From NCBI GenBank assembly GCA_035315185.1, contig DATFYE010000110.1, positions 1 through 45,415 on the forward strand: DNA of 45,415 nt. The letters run 5' to 3'. Each line of letters starts with the position of its first letter. Position 1 is the first letter of the stretch. Position numbers and translations under genes: made by a program. The notes under the pieces are model-generated. The model was not told the origin of the DNA. It ran no database searches and saw nothing but the letters and a program-made list of their open reading frames with translations. Below, one piece after another: positions 26,503-34,822 of this stretch. This stretch comes from JADGQN01 sp035315185 (GTDB taxonomy: Bacteria; Desulfobacterota; Syntrophorhabdia; Syntrophorhabdales; WCHB1-27).

Positions 26503-26970
26503 ATGATTTCGTTTCAAGTCAACGGCAAAAAATATAGTGTCGATGTTCCTTCGGATACACCGCTGCTCTGGGTCATACGAGACCATCTCAAATTGACAGG
26601 CACCAAGTATTCCTGCGGCATCGGGGAATGTGGTTCTTGCACGGTGCACGTGGACGGAAAGGCTATCAGGTCGTGTGTGACGGCTGTCGGGGACGTGCAG
26701 GGAAAGAAGATCACGACCATAGAGGGCCTCCCCAAGAACCATCCGGTGAAAGTAGCCTGGATACAGGAGCAGGTGCCCCAGTGCGGCTTTTGTCAGCCGG
26801 GTATCATGATGCAGGTTGCCGCCCTTATCTCAGAATCGAAGAATCCTGATCCAGCCAAAATCGTCGGTGCCATGGACGATGTGATCTGCCGGTGCGGTTC
26901 TTACCCCCGCATGAAGAAGGGTATCAGGGCGGCCGTAGCGATGACGAGAAAGGAGGGCAAAAAATCATGA
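26503..26970 (+). CDS. (2Fe-2S) subunit of isoquinoline 1-oxidoreductase-like molybdoenzyme, copy 1
   Basis: A 155-aa electron-transfer subunit of the xanthine oxidase family. The plant-type cluster is in CGIGECGSC (Cys38, 43, 46) with Cys58. The second cluster is in CGFC (Cys94, 97) and CRC (Cys129, 131). It passes electrons from the molybdenum site in the next gene product to an external acceptor. There is no FAD subunit, as in IorAB-type hydroxylases. GGGAGGTACTC precedes the ATG. The stop overlaps the next start (ATGA). Confidence 0.93.
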   Translation: MISFQVNGKKYSVDVPSDTPLLWVIRDHLKLTGTKYSCGIGECGSCTVHVDGKAIRSCVTAVGDVQGKKITTIEGLPKNHPVKVAWIQEQVPQCGFCQPGIMMQVAALISESKNPDPAKIVGAMDDVICRCGSYPRMKKGIRAAVAMTRKEGKKS

Positions 26971-29147
26971 AATCGATATCACGTCGTGACTTTCTCAAGG
27001 GATCTGCTCTTACCATAGCGATTTCGATTACCCCTTTTGGTGCGAAGCTTCTCAGTGCCAAAGAGGTAGGGCAGGCTGTCTTCGCGCCGACTGCTTTCTT
27101 CGAACTCACGCCTGACAACATCGTCACCGTGATCGTACCAAGTTCTGAAATGGGCCAGGGGATCCATACCGCGCTGGCAATGCTTGTGGCAGAGGAGCTG
27201 GAGGCGGATTGGAGCCAAATTCGTGTCAAACAATCCCCTGCTGCAAATCCGTACAAGAACCCTTTGCTGGGATCGCAACAAACTGTAGCGAGTGCGAGTA
27301 TCAGGGGATGGTATGAGCCGTTCAGAAAAGCAGGAGCAGCAGGTAGAATGATGCTTGTCAAAGCTGCTGCCGATACCTGGAAGGTAGTCGAATCAGAATG
27401 TGAGACAGTGAAAGGAGTAGTGAGCCACAAGAAGAGTGGCCGCAAACTCGCTTACGGAAAGCTCTGCGAGAAAGCCGGAAAGCTTCCTGTCCCGCAGAAC
27501 CCTCCGCTCAAGAAGGAGAGCGAGTTCAAATACATAGGCAAGCCCATGGCCCGCTTGGACATACCCGGTAAAGTGGCCGGTAAAGCCATTTATGGCCTCG
27601 ATGTCAATGTCCCGGATATGTTGACCGCCGTCATCGCGCGTCCGCCCGCGTATGGGGCCAAGCCCATCTCCTTCGATGAGCAGGCAGCTATGGGAGTTAA
27701 AGGCGTGCGCAAGGTGGCTCCAACCCCGAGTGGTATCGCAGTCGTTGCTGATTCGACCGCCGTAGCTTTGAAGGGCCGCGAAGCATTGAAGGTGCAGTGG
27801 GACAAGGGATCTCATCCCGATATGAACAGTGAATCAGTCGAGAGGGATTACATGGAGGGTTTGGATAAAAAAGGTACGGTGGTCACCAATATCGGCGATG
27901 CAAACAAGGCGCTTCAGGAGGCGGCCAAGAGAGTGAAATCCGTCTATTACGTACCCTTCATTGCCCATGCCTGCATGGAACCCATGGACTGTACGGCTTA
28001 TGTACAGAAAGATCGCTGTGATCTCTGGATCCCGAACCAGGGGCAAACGAACATGGTTATGGCGGGAGCGGCTATTTGCAAGTTACCGCCGGAGAGCATT
28101 CATGTTAACACGACCCTGCTCGGCTGCGGTTTCGGAAGAAAAAGCTGGCCGACATTCGCGATAGAAGCGATGCTGGCATCCAAGGCAGCGGGGAAGCCCG
28201 TGAAGGTGGTTTGGACGCGTGAAGACGATCTCAAGCACGATTTCTACCGGGCCGCAACATGCCAGCGGCTCGAAGCGGCTCTCGATAGTGAGGGACGGAT
28301 CACGGGAGTATCCCAAAAAATCTCGTGTACTTCCATTATGAAGTTCTCACCCCCGGGCTTCAAAGGAGGGGTTGATATTTACAGTCTGTGGGGAGTCTTC
28401 GACAATCCAAATTCACCGCAGCTCAGCCGAACACTGTACGAGTTCCCGAATTGGTACCTGGAGCAATATCTTTCAGACTTACCTATCCCTGCCTCTCCGT
28501 GGCGATCGGTATCGAACGCAGGAAATGCATTCGTCATGGAGTGTTTTATAGACGAGCTGGCCAAAGCAGCAGGCAAGGACCCCCTCGCTTACCGTCTCGA
28601 TCTTTTGAAGAACAACATGCGTGCGACACGCGTGCTTCAGACCGTTGCGGAAAAGGGAGGCTGGGGAAAGCCCTTGCCGCAGGGCATGGGACGAGGCATT
28701 GCCCAGCACTCCTGCTTTGGAGCTTACCTGGCTGCGATCGCCGACATATCGGTGAACGACAAGGATGGAAAGATAAAGGTCCAAAAGATCACTGTTGCTG
28801 TTGATTGCGGTCCTGTCGTGAACCCGGATACCGTAGTGGCGCAAGTGGAAGGATGTGCGGTGATGGGCTGCAGCACCGCGCTGAAAGAGCGGATCGAGTT
28901 TGCTAACGGCGGCGTGAAAACGGCCAACTTCGACGATTACAAGCTACTCAGGATGAGCGAAGTTCCTGAGATTGAAGTCCACATCATCAAGAGCACGGAC
29001 AGGATCGGCGGCCTTGGCGAGCCTCCCGTGACAGTCGTTGCGCCCGCTATCGCAAATGCCCTGTTCAATCTCACGGGTGCGCGCATACGGCGTCTGCCGC
29101 TCGATCCCAAAACAGTCATGGAGGCACTGAAGAACAAAGGGGCGTAG
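26967..29147 (+). CDS. Molybdopterin-binding subunit, isoquinoline 1-oxidoreductase beta-like, copy 1
   Basis: A 726-aa large subunit of the xanthine dehydrogenase family (IorB type). The twin-arginine signal SRRDFLKG at residues 4-11 directs the folded enzyme to the periplasm, with the small subunit probably carried along. Landmarks: DNIVTVIVPSSEMGQGIHTA, PMDCTAYVQKDRCDLWIPNQ with Gln-binding GQTN, CGFGRK, and near the C-terminus GGLGEPPVTVVAPAIANALF, which holds the likely catalytic Glu. It hydroxylates an N-heteroaromatic or aldehyde carbon using water. I start at the ATG at 26967 behind AAGGAGGG; the longer frame runs back into the small subunit. The electron acceptor is not encoded nearby. 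Confidence 0.92.
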   Translation: MKSISRRDFLKGSALTIAISITPFGAKLLSAKEVGQAVFAPTAFFELTPDNIVTVIVPSSEMGQGIHTALAMLVAEELEADWSQIRVKQSPAANPYKNPLLGSQQTVASASIRGWYEPFRKAGAAGRMMLVKAAADTWKVVESECETVKGVVSHKKSGRKLAYGKLCEKAGKLPVPQNPPLKKESEFKYIGKPMARLDIPGKVAGKAIYGLDVNVPDMLTAVIARPPAYGAKPISFDEQAAMGVKGVRKVAPTPSGIAVVADSTAVALKGREALKVQWDKGSHPDMNSESVERDYMEGLDKKGTVVTNIGDANKALQEAAKRVKSVYYVPFIAHACMEPMDCTAYVQKDRCDLWIPNQGQTNMVMAGAAICKLPPESIHVNTTLLGCGFGRKSWPTFAIEAMLASKAAGKPVKVVWTREDDLKHDFYRAATCQRLEAALDSEGRITGVSQKISCTSIMKFSPPGFKGGVDIYSLWGVFDNPNSPQLSRTLYEFPNWYLEQYLSDLPIPASPWRSVSNAGNAFVMECFIDELAKAAGKDPLAYRLDLLKNNMRATRVLQTVAEKGGWGKPLPQGMGRGIAQHSCFGAYLAAIADISVNDKDGKIKVQKITVAVDCGPVVNPDTVVAQVEGCAVMGCSTALKERIEFANGGVKTANFDDYKLLRMSEVPEIEVHIIKSTDRIGGLGEPPVTVVAPAIANALFNLTGARIRRLPLDPKTVMEALKNKGA

Positions 29148-29198
29148 GCTAAGAAGAGGGAGATAGGGCCGCTTCGTAAATGATCGGCACTTCTGGTT

Positions 29199-29259
29199 GG
29201 GTGGGGTATCAAGGTCACGGCTTCACATACTGGTGACCCCGATACCCCACCCAGTTTTT
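29199..29259 (+). terminator. Strong intrinsic terminator after the first iorAB-like operon
   Basis: GGGTGGGGTATC (29199-29210) pairs perfectly with GATACCCCACCC (29241-29252). An inner GGTCAC/GTGACC stem extends it, and TTTTT (29255-29259) follows. It separates the two duplicated operons. Confidence 0.85.
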
Positions 29260-29307
29260 CCGGAGTGTGATCATTATCTAATGTTCATCTGGTGCTCATT
29301 TTTTTGG

Positions 29308-29337
29308 TTGACAAGAAATCTAACGGCTGGCTAGAAT
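29308..29337 (+). promoter_or_regulatory. Promoter of the second iorAB-like operon
   Basis: TTGACA at 29308-29313, an 18-bp spacer, and TAGAAT at 29332-29337. It lies after the terminator and about 185 bp before the first ATG. No terminator-like hairpin lies in this leader, unlike that of the first operon. Confidence 0.7.
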
Positions 29338-29522
29338 GGAATTTGGGTGCCTGGTTTAAAAGCGACGCGATATGACACTGCATAGGCCAGGAAAGACAAA
29401 CGAAGGAGTATGGGGCATGCTGGCTATGGGCCTTCATGGCGAAGACAATACGCCGTGGAGGCTTTTTTGTGAACTGGTTAATGCAGACTCACGAGCAGAA
29501 AGAAACCGAGAAAGGGGGGACT

Positions 29523-29990
29523 ATGATTACGCTTCAAGTCAACGGGAAGAAGTATGCTGTGGATGTTCCTGCAGACACATCACTACTCTGGGTAATACGG
29601 GACCATTTGAAGCTGACCGGTACCAAGTTTGGGTGCGGCATTGGGGAATGCGGTTCCTGTACCGTCCACATTGATGGCAAGGCACACCGCTCCTGTGTGA
29701 CCGCCGTCGGCGACGTGCAGGGGAAAAAAATTACAACCATAGAAGGACTGCCTGCCAATCATCCTGTAAAGAAGGCATGGATACAGGAGCAGGTACCCCA
29801 GTGCGGCTGGTGCCAACCTGGCATCATGATGCAGGTCGCGTCCCTGATCGCGGAGTCGAAAAATCCCGATCCCGACAAAATAATTGGCGCCATGGACGAT
29901 GTGCTCTGCCGCTGCGGTTCCTATCCGCGCATGAAGAAGGGGATAAAGACTGCTGTAAACCTCACGAAAAAAGGGGGTAAGACATCATGA
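29523..29990 (+). CDS. (2Fe-2S) subunit of isoquinoline 1-oxidoreductase-like molybdoenzyme, copy 2
   Basis: A 155-aa paralogue of the protein at 26503-26970, about four-fifths identical by eye, with every cluster cysteine kept (CGIGECGSC, CGWC, CRC). The start at the ATG at 29523 follows AAAGGGGGGACT; a longer frame to 29436 is not supported. The stop overlaps the next start (ATGA), the same overlap as in copy 1. The high identity in coding regions and the unrelated spacers point to an old tandem duplication followed by selection. Confidence 0.93.
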   Translation: MITLQVNGKKYAVDVPADTSLLWVIRDHLKLTGTKFGCGIGECGSCTVHIDGKAHRSCVTAVGDVQGKKITTIEGLPANHPVKKAWIQEQVPQCGWCQPGIMMQVASLIAESKNPDPDKIIGAMDDVLCRCGSYPRMKKGIKTAVNLTKKGGKTS

Positions 29991-32191
29991 AAGCATCCAT
30001 ATCACGTCGTGATTTTCTCAAGGGATCTCTTCTCTCTATCGGGGTTGCCATCACCCCCCTCGGTACGAGGCTGCTCAGTGCCAAAGAGGTGGGACAGGCT
30101 GTCTTCGCACCCAATGCCTTCTTCGAGATCACGCCTGACAATATCGTCACTGTTATCATACCCAACTCCGAAATGGGTCAGGGGATCAGGACCGCCCTGT
30201 CCATGATTGTTGCTGATGAGCTTGAGGCAGACTGGAGCCAGATCCGTGTCAAACAGGCCCCTGCTGCCGGTGCATACGTAAACCCGCTGTTAGGCGTACA
30301 AATCACGGTAGGGAGCGCCAGCGTGAGGTATTTCTACGAACCCTTGCGCAAAGCGGGTGCTGCCGGCCGGGCAATGTTTATCACCGCGGCTGCTCAGACT
30401 TGGAAGGTACCCGAAGTCGAGTGCGAGGCATCCAAAGGTGTTGTAAGGCACAAGAAGAGTGGCCGCACCTTGAGCTACGGCAAGCTCTGCCGCAGAGCCT
30501 CAGAGCTTCCCATTCCTCAGGACCCGCCGCTCAAGAGGGAAAGCGAGTTCAGGTACATTGGGAAACCTATGGCCCGTCTCGATATCCCGGATAAAGTGGC
30601 CGGTACAGCTATTTATGGCCTCGACGTTAATGTCCCGAATATGCTGTATGGGGTTATCGCTCGTCCGCCTGCATACGGGGCGAAACCAGTCTCTTTCGAT
30701 GAGAAGGGAGCCATGGCAATCAAGGGCGTACAGAAGGTGGTTCCCACGCCTCACGGCATAGCGGTCGTTGCAGATTCGGTTACTACGGCATGGAAAGGCC
30801 GGGATGCCCTGAAGGTGGACTGGGACAAGGGGTCTCATCCTGACATGAACGATGATTCCATTGAAAAGCACTTTATGGAGGCTCTCGATAAGCCGGGCAA
30901 AGTGGTTGTGAACACTGGAGACGCGAAGAAGGCCATAAGCGAGGCGGCAAAGAAAGTAGAAGCTACCTATTTTGCGCCCGCTGTGGCTCATACCACCATG
31001 GAGCCGATGAACTGCACGGCTTATGCGCAAAAGGACCGGTGCGATATATGGGCCCCAACACAGGACCAGACGATTCCCCAACTCGTCGTTTCACAAGTTT
31101 TCAAATTCCCGCCGGAAAAGGTCTATATACATACCACCTTGCTCGGGTGTGGCTTCGGCAGACGTGACGATCCTGGTTTTGTTGTGGAACCAGTCATCGC
31201 CTCCAAGGCTACTGGTAGACCTGTCAAAGTGGTCTGGTCACGGGAAGAGGATATTAAGTATGATATGTTCCGGGCTGTAACGTGCCAGAGAATAGAGGCT
31301 GGTCTCGACAGCCAGGGCCAGCTGACCGGGTGGTCCCATAAGGTCGCATCTCCTTCCCTTCTAAAGTACGTGAACCCTGACTGGATGAGAAATGGAGTCG
31401 ATATATTCGCCCTGTGGGGGATCTATGATTTTCCATATACACCTGACTATAATCTTCCCATAGTATACTGTTCTACGACCTACGAGCTGCCTAACTGGTA
31501 CCTGGAACAGTATCTGTCGGAGTTGCCCATCCCCGCTTATCCCTGGCGCTCTGTCCAGAACGCACCTAATGCGTTTGTGATGGAGTGTTTCATGGACGAG
31601 TTGGCTAAAGCAGCGGGCAAGGATCCGGTTGCCTTCCGTTTAGAGCTCCTGAAGAATAATATGCGGGCCCGACGCGCACTGGAGACAGTGGCTGAGAAGG
31701 GGGGCTGGGGAAAGCCCGTGCCGCAGGGTATGGGGAGGGGTATTGCCCAGCACTCTTGCTTCGGCACTAACGTGGCTGCGGTCGCCGACATCTCGCTGAA
31801 CGAGAAAGATGGAAAGATAAAGGTCCACAAGATCACTGTTGCTATTGATTGCGGTCCCGTCGTAAATCCTGATACCGTAGTAGCACAGGCGGAAGGTTGT
31901 GCTGTCATGGGCTGCAGCACCACGTTGAAAGAGCGGGTCGAGTTTGCCAACGGTGGCGTCAAATCAGCCAATTTCGGCGATTATAAGCTACTCAGGATGA
32001 GCGAGGTTCCTGAGATTGAAGTCCATATTATCAAAAGCACGGAGAAGATTGGGGGGATTGGCGAACCCCCCGTGACGCCTATTGCGCCGGCGATTGCTAA
32101 CGCGTTCTTCAATCTCACCGGCGTGCGGATACGGCGGCTCCCGCTCGATCCAAAGACCGTAATGGAAGCGCTGAAGAGAAAAGGAGCGTAG
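29987..32191 (+). CDS. Molybdopterin-binding subunit, isoquinoline 1-oxidoreductase beta-like, copy 2
   Basis: A 734-aa paralogue of 26967-29147. The twin-arginine motif SRRDFLKG and the catalytic region GGIGEPPVTPIAPAIANAFF are conserved. Differences cluster in the middle, around the substrate funnel: an eight-residue insertion (near NLPIVYCS, after DIFALWGIYDFPYTPDY), and QDQTIPQLVVSQVF where copy 1 has QGQTNMVMAGAAIC. That pattern suggests a different substrate from copy 1 and not a mere dosage increase (inference). Export through Tat and electron donation to a periplasmic acceptor are expected for the family. Confidence 0.92.
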   Translation: MKASISRRDFLKGSLLSIGVAITPLGTRLLSAKEVGQAVFAPNAFFEITPDNIVTVIIPNSEMGQGIRTALSMIVADELEADWSQIRVKQAPAAGAYVNPLLGVQITVGSASVRYFYEPLRKAGAAGRAMFITAAAQTWKVPEVECEASKGVVRHKKSGRTLSYGKLCRRASELPIPQDPPLKRESEFRYIGKPMARLDIPDKVAGTAIYGLDVNVPNMLYGVIARPPAYGAKPVSFDEKGAMAIKGVQKVVPTPHGIAVVADSVTTAWKGRDALKVDWDKGSHPDMNDDSIEKHFMEALDKPGKVVVNTGDAKKAISEAAKKVEATYFAPAVAHTTMEPMNCTAYAQKDRCDIWAPTQDQTIPQLVVSQVFKFPPEKVYIHTTLLGCGFGRRDDPGFVVEPVIASKATGRPVKVVWSREEDIKYDMFRAVTCQRIEAGLDSQGQLTGWSHKVASPSLLKYVNPDWMRNGVDIFALWGIYDFPYTPDYNLPIVYCSTTYELPNWYLEQYLSELPIPAYPWRSVQNAPNAFVMECFMDELAKAAGKDPVAFRLELLKNNMRARRALETVAEKGGWGKPVPQGMGRGIAQHSCFGTNVAAVADISLNEKDGKIKVHKITVAIDCGPVVNPDTVVAQAEGCAVMGCSTTLKERVEFANGGVKSANFGDYKLLRMSEVPEIEVHIIKSTEKIGGIGEPPVTPIAPAIANAFFNLTGVRIRRLPLDPKTVMEALKRKGA

Positions 32192-32606
32192 GTAGTATAC
32201 ACTTAGACTCAGGATCAAAGAGCCTCTGACGTCTTGCGCACCCCTTTTTACGGGTGCGCAGGGACGCCGGGGCTGAGCAGATAATCGACAGTAGTGTCGA
32301 GTGAGAAAGCCCGCGGCGCGACACTCAGTGTCGCTCTAAAATAAATACACCAATCGGTTCTTGTCGCATCGCTAGTCTTGTCGCGGTTTGATCACGCTGC
32401 GGCCTTGTGGCATCAGTCTTGCTTGAAAGAAACACCTAGGTAAACCTGCAGCTCTGATGGGTTGAGATTGTGGCGGCGTGTGGAAAAAATGGGTGGAAAG
32501 GTTTATGATATCTGCAAGTTAGGTAGTGGTCGTGGCCTTTCTCCAGTAATGCGCAAGATACGCGCTGCAGGATTACCTGGATTATAGTCAAAAAAGCGAT
32601 GGGTGA
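32192..32606. other. 415-bp intergenic region with hairpins
   Basis: No gene recognised. It contains a 9-bp perfect stem TGCGCACCC/GGGTGCGCA (32235-32260), which may end iorAB2 transcription although no T-tract follows it. Two small related hairpins lie downstream: CGACA/TGTCG (32286-32299) and GCGACAC/GTGTCGC (32318-32334). The three stems are spaced within 100 bp. The last 250 bp hold the promoter region of the efflux operon; no clear -35/-10 pair was seen. Confidence 0.55.
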
Positions 32607-33896
32607 ATGATGAAAAAAAAGGCTCTGATTGTCGTTGCTCTTCTTCTGATTCTCGGTGCCGGTTTATTCCTGGGGTTCAGGGGAACGGGCAACGGCCAGA
32701 AATTCAAAACTGTGCAGGTTACCACGGGAAACATAAGGGCAACGGTTACTGCAACGGGCACCATGAATGCCGTGATCACTGTCCTCGTGGGGACGCAGGT
32801 ATCAGGGATGGTAAAGAAGCTGCATGCTGATTTTAACTCGCCCGTGAAGGCTGGACAGGTGGTAGCCGAAATAGACCCTGCAACCTTTGAGGCCCAGGTG
32901 GACAATGCGAGGGCCAACCTGCTTCAGGCAAAGGCGATGGTCGAGAAAGATAAGGCAGCTCTGGCGGATGCCACGAGGATACGGGACCGGAACAGGGAGC
33001 TTTTCGCGAAAAATCTCATTGCCAGAGCCGACCTCGACACCTCAGAGGCGACGCATGATGTGGACGAGGCACAACTCCATTCTGACATGGCGCAGGTGAG
33101 CCAGAATGAGGCAACGCTGCGCCTGGCCGAGACCAACCTCCGTTACACAAAAATCATATCTCCGGTTGACGGAACGGTCGTATCGAGAAACGTGGATGTG
33201 GGGCAAACCGTGGCCGCAAGCTTTACGACGCCGACGCTCTTTACGATCGCGCGGGACCTTACGAAGATGCAAGTTGACACAAATGTCGACGAGGCTGATG
33301 TGGGGCGGGTAGCCCTGGGCCAGGATGTGGAGTTCAGCGTTGACGCGTATCCTGACAGGGTATTCCACGGAACGGTATCTCAGATACGAATCGCTCCCAT
33401 CACGGTTCAGAACGTGGTGACTTACGATGTCGTTATCACTGTGGACAACACGGACCTGAAATTGAAACCGGGCATGACTGCGAACGTATCGATCATCGTG
33501 GCAAATCAGAAGGGTGTTTTGAAAATACCAAACGCGGCCTTGCGTTTCCGGCCATCAGACAAGGATCTGGGTAAATCGGGCGTCGACCAGTCCACGAAAG
33601 AAGGCGGGAGGTCGCAAGGAGCCGCCGGCGCAGGAGGACCCTCCGGGAGAACAGGGGCTCCGCAAGGCGGGCCGGGAACTGCAGGACCGGCGGGCCAGAG
33701 GAGCTACGCCGTCTGGATATTGGAACAAGGCAAGCCGAAGCGGGTGCCCATTACTACTGGCATATCGGATGGTATGTTCACTGAAGTAAAGGGCGGAGAC
33801 TTGAAAGAGGGCCAGGACGTGATTGTAGAATCCATGGCCTCAACAAAAAAGAACACTACAGCACAGCAGTCAGGCCCGCCAAGGCTTATTCGTTAA
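32607..33896 (+). CDS. macA: MacA-like periplasmic adaptor (HlyD/RND membrane fusion protein)
   Basis: A 429-aa membrane-fusion protein for a MacAB-type tripartite pump. It has an N-terminal anchor (ALIVVALLLILGAGLFLGF), a lipoyl half-motif GTQVSGMVKKLHADFNSPVK, an alpha-helical hairpin (about 90-180), the second lipoyl half ending at SPVDGTVVSRNVDVGQTVAA, and beta-barrel and membrane-proximal domains. A Gly/Pro/Ala-rich stretch (about residues 330-370, SQGAAGAGGPSGRTGAPQGG) is inserted near the C-terminal strands; this is longer than in typical MacA. The start is ATG 32607, next to a second ATG. The next gene begins on the base after the stop. No outer-membrane TolC is in the window. Confidence 0.9.
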   Translation: MMKKKALIVVALLLILGAGLFLGFRGTGNGQKFKTVQVTTGNIRATVTATGTMNAVITVLVGTQVSGMVKKLHADFNSPVKAGQVVAEIDPATFEAQVDNARANLLQAKAMVEKDKAALADATRIRDRNRELFAKNLIARADLDTSEATHDVDEAQLHSDMAQVSQNEATLRLAETNLRYTKIISPVDGTVVSRNVDVGQTVAASFTTPTLFTIARDLTKMQVDTNVDEADVGRVALGQDVEFSVDAYPDRVFHGTVSQIRIAPITVQNVVTYDVVITVDNTDLKLKPGMTANVSIIVANQKGVLKIPNAALRFRPSDKDLGKSGVDQSTKEGGRSQGAAGAGGPSGRTGAPQGGPGTAGPAGQRSYAVWILEQGKPKRVPITTGISDGMFTEVKGGDLKEGQDVIVESMASTKKNTTAQQSGPPRLIR

Positions 33897-34604
33897 ATGA
33901 AACTGATCGAGGCCAGAGAAGTCAGGAAGATATACAGTCTGGGTGACGTCGAAGTGAAGGCTCTCGACGGCGTCTCTGTCACCATAGAGACGGGCGAGTT
34001 CCTGGCAATCATGGGACCATCGGGCTCAGGCAAGTCCACGTTCATGAATATAGTCGGTTGTCTCGATATACCAACGGACGGGCAATACCTCCTCGAAGAA
34101 GTTGATGTGGGTAAACTCACGAGGGACGAACTGGCGCACATCAGGAATCAGAAAATCGGCTTTGTGTTCCAGGGGTTCAACCTGTTACCGAGAACCACGG
34201 CGCTTGAAAACGTGGAGCTCCCCTTGCTCTACAATGGTGTTTCCGTGAAAGAGAGACACCAGAAGGCCCTTGCTGCTTTACACACGGTGGGCCTGGAAGG
34301 GCGTGAACACCATCATCCCAATCAACTTTCGGGAGGGCAGCAGCAGAGGGTGGCGATCGCTCGAGCCATCGTGAACCAGGCACCGATTATCCTTGCTGAC
34401 GAACCCACCGGAAACCTTGACACCAAGACGAGCCAGGAAATCATGGACCTCTTCCAAAAGCTGAATAGCGGGTCGGCTATCACGATTATCCTGGTAACGC
34501 ACGAGCAGGACATAGCAGCGTATAGCCGGCGGGTGATAAGGTTTCTGGACGGGCACGTGGTAAGTGACGAGACGGCATTGGGCAAGGCGGGAGCCCAATG
34601 TTAA
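33897..34604 (+). CDS. macB: MacB/LolD-type ABC transporter ATP-binding protein
   Basis: A 235-aa ABC ATPase. Walker A GPSGSGKST (41-49), Q-loop VFQGFNLL, signature LSGGQQQRVAIARAIV, Walker B IILADEPTGNLDT and H-loop VTHEQD are all present and intact. It powers the permease encoded downstream. In E. coli MacB the ATPase and permease are fused; here they are separate genes divided by a 74-aa repeat ORF that overlaps both. The stop (TAA, 34602-34604) overlaps the ATG of that ORF. Confidence 0.93.
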   Translation: MKLIEAREVRKIYSLGDVEVKALDGVSVTIETGEFLAIMGPSGSGKSTFMNIVGCLDIPTDGQYLLEEVDVGKLTRDELAHIRNQKIGFVFQGFNLLPRTTALENVELPLLYNGVSVKERHQKALAALHTVGLEGREHHHPNQLSGGQQQRVAIARAIVNQAPIILADEPTGNLDTKTSQEIMDLFQKLNSGSAITIILVTHEQDIAAYSRRVIRFLDGHVVSDETALGKAGAQC

Positions 34605-34822
34605 AGAGCGTGTTACGAGCAAAAGCTTGTTACAAGTTAGGAGAACAGGATTGTTACAAGTTACAAGACATGTTACAAGTTCCAGGTGGATCGTTGTCCG
34701 TAACGTGTAACAGGTCGTTGCTTGTAACCAGTAACAAGTTTTTGCCTGTAACTCGTAACCAGTTCCTACCCGTAACATGTAACAGGGTGTTGTCTGTAAC
34801 CTGTAACGGAGTTGGGTTGTGA
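34598..34822 (+). CDS. 74-aa repeat-built ORF coupled to both neighbouring ABC genes
   Basis: The ATG (34598) lies inside the last codons of the ATPase gene, behind GGGAGCCCA. The TGA stop (34820-34822) overlaps the GTG start of the permease (GTGA). The second half codes five 8-residue units of the form LSVTCNRS / LLVTSNKF / LPVTRNQF / LPVTCNRV / LSVTCNGV, because the DNA is a 24-nt tandem repeat. There is no signal peptide or known domain. It may be a real peptide, or a frame kept open so that ribosomes reach the permease start and melt the hairpins here. I give it moderate weight because both junctions are ideal for coupled translation. Confidence 0.45.
   Translation: MLKSVLRAKACYKLGEQDCYKLQDMLQVPGGSLSVTCNRSLLVTSNKFLPVTRNQFLPVTCNRVLSVTCNGVGL
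34651..34737 (+). promoter_or_regulatory. Intercistronic hairpin between ABC ATPase and permease
   Basis: The bases 34651-34667 (TTGTTACAAGTTACAAG) are complementary to 34721-34737 at 15 of 17 positions, with one central two-base bulge. In the transcript this would form a long stem around a 53-nt loop. It could set the ratio of ATPase to permease by stabilising the upstream message or hindering translation. Confidence 0.55.
34694..34813 (+). repeat. 24-nt tandem repeat, five units
   Basis: The units start at 34694, 34718, 34742, 34766 and 34790. Each holds GTAAC-NN-GTAAC at the same place, giving ten GTAAC pentamers. Upstream, five copies of the reverse complement GTTAC lie at 34612, 34629, 34653, 34660 and 34672. 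The array is therefore an inverted arrangement of one pentamer. Confidence 0.9.

Noticed and set aside
34694..34813. CRISPR array
   Set aside because: Units are contiguous 24-nt repeats without unique spacers, and no cas genes are present.
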